Shown: one piece after another, positions 21,742 to 25,260 of the stretch
Position numbering within the stretch: the stretch's first letter is position 1
Layout: the number at the start of each line of letters is the position of its first letter
Virus record (IMG/VR): IMGVR_UViG_3300023171_000010
Location: 64,001-89,260 of that record
From: a virus
Length of the DNA stretch: 25,260 nt
Direction: 5' to 3' (one strand)
Notes under the pieces: generated by a model
The model's database searches: none
What the model was told of the DNA's origin: nothing
What the model saw: only the letters and a program-made list of their open reading frames with translations
Made by a program: the position numbers and the translations under genes

Positions 21742-22061
21742 TTTACTTAGCCTCTCCATACAGCTACAAAGCTGATGCAGAACTTATGCATCTTCGATAT
21801 GAACAAGCTCTTGCCAAGACAGCAGAGCTTACGCTACAAGGTTTGGCAGTGTTTAGCCCAATCGTGTCTAGTCACCAGCTGTCTTTGGCCCATGAGATGC
21901 CTACAACTTGGGACTTCTGGAAAACTGTAGATTACAAATTTCTAGACGCCTCTAGTGAATTATATGTTCTTATGCTAGACTGCTGGGACAAGAGTGCAGG
22001 AGTTACGGCAGAAATTGAATATGCAAAAGAGATTGGGTTGCCAATTACTTATATTGTTTAA
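21738..22061 (+). CDS. DUF1937 protein, nucleoside 2-deoxyribosyltransferase-like, 107 aa
   Basis: MIYLASPYSYKADAELMHLR with FSPIVSSHQLSLAHEMPTTW and YVLMLDCWDKSAGVTAEIEY fits the DUF1937 family, which looks like a nucleoside 2-deoxyribosyltransferase fold (IYLAxPYS start, SPI, a D..GS-like region). In such enzymes a Glu near the SAGVxxEIEYA segment would be catalytic; GVTAEIEYAKEIGLPITYI is present. It may exchange bases on deoxynucleosides or hydrolyse nucleotides. It is coupled upstream by ATGA. Confidence 0.75.
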   Translation: MIYLASPYSYKADAELMHLRYEQALAKTAELTLQGLAVFSPIVSSHQLSLAHEMPTTWDFWKTVDYKFLDASSELYVLMLDCWDKSAGVTAEIEYAKEIGLPITYIV

Positions 22062-22072
22062 GGAGAAAAGAA

Positions 22073-22204
22073 TTGAAGTTTGACAAAAATGATCTATACT
22101 TGATCAAGGATTATCTAGAGGGGTTGCTTGAAGAATATGTTCTAGATGATCCAGATACAATGAAACGTGCTATTGAAGTTATTGATAAACTGATTAAGGC
22201 TTGA
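22073..22204 (+). CDS. Small helical protein, 43 aa
   Basis: TTG start after AAGGAGAAAAGAA gives MKFDKNDLYLIKDYLEGLLE and ends KRAIEVIDKLIKA. It is fully helical and acidic with a basic end. Short, but with an excellent SD and tight fit. The function is unknown. Confidence 0.55.
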   Translation: MKFDKNDLYLIKDYLEGLLEEYVLDDPDTMKRAIEVIDKLIKA

Positions 22205-22206
22205 AT

Positions 22207-22362
22207 ATGACTAAGCCCACAATGAACTGGAAGATTGACGTAAGAACAAAAGAATATTATAATGAATTAGTTGCTACAGGTTTAGCTTGGGAACTTTATA
22301 AAGATCTTCCCTTAACTTGGGAAGAGTGTTTGGAAGAATTGGAGGAGAGTGAGGATGAGTGA
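22207..22362 (+). CDS. Small acidic protein, 51 aa
   Basis: MTKPTMNWKIDVRTKEYYNE, then LVATGLAWELYKDLPLTWEE, ending CLEELEESEDE. It starts two bases after the previous stop and overlaps the ThyX start by eight bases. The SD is poor, so it is probably coupled. It is unrecognised. Confidence 0.55.
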   Translation: MTKPTMNWKIDVRTKEYYNELVATGLAWELYKDLPLTWEECLEELEESEDE

Positions 22363-22999
22363 GATTAAAGTTGAATTGCTGGACTATATGGGCGACGACC
22401 TTGCGGTGGTACAAGCAGCCCGTGTGAGTTTCGCTAAAGATGCAGAAAGCTTTGATGATAAACGTGATCCAAAGCTTATTGACTACTTAGCTAAACATGA
22501 TCACTGGACACCTTTTGCACACACAGCTTTGAAGTTTCGTGTAGCAGCCCCTGTTCCAATTCGTACACAGTGCTTTAAGCATAAGATTGGTATGGTAGAG
22601 AATGAAGAGAGTCGCCGGTATATCTCTACAATACCAGAGATTTTTATTCCTGAGTTCTTTCGCTCTAAACCAGAGGGAAGTATTAAACAAGGTAGTGGGG
22701 ATAAACACGAATGCTCAGACTATTGGCAGGAGCAGTACGAAATATCAACTAAACAAGCACTATCTACTTATTGGCGAATGCTGAATGATAATGTATGCCC
22801 TGAACAAGCTCGTTTTGTTCTGCCACAAGGCGCAATTGTTAATTGGATTTGGACAGGTAATCTGGCAAGCTTTGCTAACTTCTTTAATAAGCGCACTGAT
22901 CCAAATGCTCAGAAAGAAGTACAGATGGTTGCAGAGTTAGTCGGTAAAGAGGTTGAACGAATTTTCCCAGTTTCGTGGAAAGCATTGACGGAGAAATAA
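22355..22999 (+). CDS. thyX: Flavin-dependent thymidylate synthase ThyX, 214 aa
   Basis: It makes dTMP from dUMP using methylene-tetrahydrofolate, FAD and NADPH, independent of ThyA. The ThyX motif is present in a phage form: RTQCFKHKIGMVENEESRRY (residues 70-89), where the usual RHR is KHK and the run to Ser86 is one residue longer. Other family signs are ARVSFAKD, WTPFAHTALKFRV, PEQARFVLPQG (Arg153), and FNKRTDPNAQKEVQ. Length is normal. The start is ATG 22355, with GGAGGAGAGTGAGG before it; GTG at 22349 is less well placed. It lies with DUF3310, DUF1937 and NrdJ, which together supply dNTPs. Confidence 0.92.
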   Translation: MSEIKVELLDYMGDDLAVVQAARVSFAKDAESFDDKRDPKLIDYLAKHDHWTPFAHTALKFRVAAPVPIRTQCFKHKIGMVENEESRRYISTIPEIFIPEFFRSKPEGSIKQGSGDKHECSDYWQEQYEISTKQALSTYWRMLNDNVCPEQARFVLPQGAIVNWIWTGNLASFANFFNKRTDPNAQKEVQMVAELVGKEVERIFPVSWKALTEK

Positions 23000-23000
23000 A

Positions 23001-23201
23001 ATGATTAATGTCCGAAATGATTATGATGTATCTGCCTGGATTGCAGACTTGATCAACATCCTAAAGAAGCGTGGATTCCTGATGAAAAAAGAAGACGCCT
23101 GGCTTGTTGTCCAAGAAAATATTGTAGAGTTTATTGAGTTGTACGAAGGTGGTAGTTCACCACAAGAAGCTTTTGAAGAATACTTGGGAGAAGATAAATG
23201 A
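23001..23201 (+). CDS. Small hypothetical protein, 66 aa
   Basis: MINVRNDYDVSAWIADLINI, then LKKRGFLMKKEDAWLVVQEN and a helical end. It is compact and soluble and begins one base after the ThyX stop, with ACGGAG upstream, and ends in an ATGA overlap. The function is unknown. Confidence 0.7.
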   Translation: MINVRNDYDVSAWIADLINILKKRGFLMKKEDAWLVVQENIVEFIELYEGGSSPQEAFEEYLGEDK

Positions 23202-23563
23202 GCGTAGGATTTAATTTGAGTTTGTCAGACTTGCTTCTCTGTGAAGGCTTTGCCCAAGCATTTGGTGAAGACAATAAAGAAGAGATTAGTAAATTTCTTT
23301 TTAATAATGGATTGGATGTGAGCATGGGAGTTGATGAGGTAGTTTGTAAGCATCGTAATCTTCGTGGCAATGTTGTAGACTGTCTGATGTACCAAGGCCA
23401 CGAACGCAGTGGTGAATGGTTAACTCAAGGTGCAGCGAGTTGGGAAGCTATTGTAGCAAGTTGTGACCTTAACCTACGTATTGACTTGTTGAACATGGGA
23501 GCACAAAGTAATAACACTGGGATGATTCTACAGCAGATGGAGAAACACAAGGGTGGAGCTTAG
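23198..23563 (+). CDS. Hypothetical phage protein, 121 aa
   Basis: MSVGFNLSLSDLLLCEGFAQ, then EEISKFLFNNGLDVSMGVDE, VVCKHRNLRGNVVDCLMYQG and a helical end. It is soluble with a few Cys. It is linked upstream by ATGA and overlaps the HNH gene by 11 bases. Its position before NrdJ suggests it belongs to the nucleotide module, but no motif supports a specific role. Confidence 0.65.
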   Translation: MSVGFNLSLSDLLLCEGFAQAFGEDNKEEISKFLFNNGLDVSMGVDEVVCKHRNLRGNVVDCLMYQGHERSGEWLTQGAASWEAIVASCDLNLRIDLLNMGAQSNNTGMILQQMEKHKGGA

Positions 23564-24218
23564 GAAAAGGAATAGGCTAGTATGGGGATGGGGTATTAAT
23601 GATGCTGATTACAATGTAGTTCTCACAGATGAGAATGGTAAACAGGTAATGTGCCCCATATATGCAAGCTGGAAAGATGTTTTACGGAGGACAAAATCAG
23701 AAGAGTTTAAACTGAAATTTCCCACCTATAAAGAAGCCACAGTAACAGACAATTGGAAGTATTTTTCAAATTTTAAGTTATGGATGTCTTCATTGATGTG
23801 GGAAGGGATGGACCTAGATAAAGACATATTATCGCCGGGGAACAAGCATTATTCCGAAGATAGTTGTGTCTTTGTACCACACGAGATAAATACTTTACTT
23901 AGGCTAGTTACAACAAACACAACTACACCTGTGGGTGTTGCCTACGACAAAAGAAGGTATAAAGGTAAGAATTTGATTAACCCTTTCTTTGCTAGAGTTA
24001 ACTGTTTCGGCGGAGGATATAAACATCTGGGTATGACATCTGATCCATTTGTAGCTCACAAGGCTTGGCAATGGGAGAAGTCCATACAAATTGAAAAAGC
24101 TGTGAGTTGGTATGCATTACAGGCTTGTTTTAGAAGTGATGTAGCTGAAGCTTTAACATCTAGAGTTTGGAAGCTTAGGCTGGATCACTCTACAAACAAA
24201 GAAACTAAATATTTATAA
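23553..24218 (+). CDS. HNH-like homing-type endonuclease (LDKD/GNK type), 221 aa
   Basis: It is paralogous to the gene at 15582: GINDADYNV, CPIYASWKDVLRRTKSEEFK, DNWKYFSNFKLWM, LDKDILSPGNKHYSEDSCVF and a C-terminal DNA-binding part (PVGVAYDKRRYKGKNL) occur in the same order. Start GTG at 23553 (GGAG ten bases upstream) overlaps the previous gene. There is no in-frame ATG near. It stands immediately before NrdJ, a frequent target of phage homing genes. Catalysis is inferred from the family. Confidence 0.7.
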   Translation: MELRKRNRLVWGWGINDADYNVVLTDENGKQVMCPIYASWKDVLRRTKSEEFKLKFPTYKEATVTDNWKYFSNFKLWMSSLMWEGMDLDKDILSPGNKHYSEDSCVFVPHEINTLLRLVTTNTTTPVGVAYDKRRYKGKNLINPFFARVNCFGGGYKHLGMTSDPFVAHKAWQWEKSIQIEKAVSWYALQACFRSDVAEALTSRVWKLRLDHSTNKETKYL

Positions 24219-24230
24219 ATAAGGAGTTGT

Positions 24231-25260
24231 ATGAATACCGCTGGCAAAAATATGATGAGTCAATCAAAGTTTTACATGGGTTACTCTCGTTGGGATGAAG
24301 TTAAGGGTGGATATGAAACTTGGGATGAATCAGTTTCTCGTGTAATGAATATGCACCGTCAAAAGTATGCTTCTGTTATGACACCAGAGCTTGAAGAATA
24401 CATCTCTTTTGCAGAGCAAGCCTATAAAGATAAAGTTGTGTTAGGGGCACAACGAGCATTACAGTTTGGTGGTGAACAACTATTTAAACATGAAGCTCGT
24501 ATGTACAATTGCTCTGTATCTCATTGTGATCGCGCAGCATTCTTTCAAGAGTGTATGTATCTCCTGTTGTGTGGTTGTGGTGTTGGCTTCTCAGTCCAAT
24601 CTCACCACATTGCTAAGTTGCCAAAAGTACATAAGCGTTATGAGAAGAAAGTAAAAGTGTTCCAAGTTCCAGATACAATTGAAGGGTGGGCAGATGCTTT
24701 TGGTGTATTGTTCAGTAGTTACTTTGTAGACGGTGGAACATTCCCTGATTATAAAGGCTGTCAAGTACACTTTGACTTCAACAAGATTCGACCTAAAGGA
24801 GCTTTGATTAGTGGCGGGTTTAAAGCTCCAGGCCCTGATGGTTTGCGTAGTGCGTTGGTCAAGTGCGAGGCGTTGCTAGAAGCATTAGTTGAGGGTAAAA
24901 CAGAGGGTGTTAGCGTTCCTACCATCACAGCTTATGACTTTGTTATGCATATGTCTGATGCAGTTTTGAGTGGTGGTGTTCGCCGGTCTGCAACCATCTG
25001 TATGTTTGATAAAGATGATGATTTGATGTTGAAGGCCAAAACTGGTGATTGGTTTGTTGATAACCCTCAACGTGGTCGTAGTAATAACTCTGTAATGCTT
25101 GTTCGTGGTGAACTTAGCCGCGAAGAATGGGCTAACATTATGAAGTCTGTTAAAGACTTTGGTGAACCCGGTTTTATCTTTACAGAGAATAAAGAGTTCT
25201 GTTTCAACCCTTGCGTAGAAATTGGTATGTTGCCAGTTGCTGAGAATGGAGAATCAGGCT
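24231..25260 (+). CDS. nrdJ: Adenosylcobalamin-dependent (class II) ribonucleotide reductase NrdJ, partial at the right edge
   Basis: It reduces ribonucleoside triphosphates to dNTPs with B12 as radical source. The window holds the first 343 residues of an expected roughly 700-residue protein, so the gene runs off the edge. Seen: NCSVSHCDRAAFFQECMYLL (Cys94, start of the catalytic core), CGCGVGFSVQSHHIAKL, SGGVRRSATICMFD, and NPCVEIGMLP with Cys328, the likely thiyl-radical cysteine of the NPCxEI motif. TAAGGAGTTGT is the SD for the ATG at 24231. A class II enzyme needs no oxygen or separate small subunit, matching ThyX as another self-sufficient step. No intron is visible in the part seen. 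Confidence 0.9.
   Translation, partial: MNTAGKNMMSQSKFYMGYSRWDEVKGGYETWDESVSRVMNMHRQKYASVMTPELEEYISFAEQAYKDKVVLGAQRALQFGGEQLFKHEARMYNCSVSHCDRAAFFQECMYLLLCGCGVGFSVQSHHIAKLPKVHKRYEKKVKVFQVPDTIEGWADAFGVLFSSYFVDGGTFPDYKGCQVHFDFNKIRPKGALISGGFKAPGPDGLRSALVKCEALLEALVEGKTEGVSVPTITAYDFVMHMSDAVLSGGVRRSATICMFDKDDDLMLKAKTGDWFVDNPQRGRSNNSVMLVRGELSREEWANIMKSVKDFGEPGFIFTENKEFCFNPCVEIGMLPVAENGESG

Noticed and set aside
1-25260. CRISPR array, retron or restriction-modification system
   Set aside because: No spaced direct repeats, reverse transcriptase motif (YADD) or methylase motifs were seen in the genes read here.

Overview
This window is from an AT-rich, densely packed tailed double-stranded DNA phage genome, most likely infecting a gammaproteobacterium. 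The host is inferred only from the sigma70-type promoters and strong Shine-Dalgarno (SD) sites and is not proven. The evidence for a phage is a T7-type replication set on the + strand, nucleotide-metabolism genes typical of lytic phages, several free-standing HNH (homing-type) endonucleases, and tens of very small genes joined by ATGA or TAATG overlaps. I see no tRNA, rRNA, CRISPR, IS element or structural gene here, and no T7-type RNA polymerase.

Layout. (1) Positions 1-6176, minus strand: about 20 mostly small, unrecognised early-type genes. Among them is a two-gene unit that reads first a winged-helix plus polymerase-palm-like protein (4430-5713), then a PcfJ-like protein (3262-4416). (2) Positions 6177-6342: a divergent control region with back-to-back sigma70 promoters. 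(3) Positions 6343-8825, plus strand: small hypothetical genes. (4) Positions 8878-17508: the replication core of primase-helicase, an HNH gene, family A DNA polymerase, a promoter and small genes, a single-stranded DNA-binding (SSB) protein, a second HNH gene, a small helical protein, a terminator, and a FEN-like 5' exonuclease. (5) Positions 17498-21326: an HNH nuclease, small genes, an HTH-fused DEDD exonuclease, and a frameshifted HNH-AP2 gene. (6) Positions 21313-25260: nucleotide metabolism, with DUF3310, DUF1937, flavin-dependent thymidylate synthase (ThyX), another HNH gene, and the first two thirds or so of a B12-dependent ribonucleotide reductase (NrdJ) that runs off the window.

How the parts fit. 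The + strand genes make dNTPs (NrdJ, ThyX, probably DUF3310 and DUF1937) and replicate or recombine DNA (helicase-primase, polymerase, SSB, exonucleases, HNH nuclease). The left minus-strand block looks like an early, host-takeover or accessory block. Its promoters share a nearly identical leader and RBS sequence with one right-arm promoter. The most unusual content is the 427-residue palm-like protein, which has family A/single-subunit-polymerase-like motifs A, B and C but no exonuclease domain and lies beside the PcfJ-like gene.

Limits. All homology calls are from reading motifs, with no database search. Two genes (2962-3122 and 20022-20671) each need one extra base to read through, so these sites could be real mutations or assembly errors.
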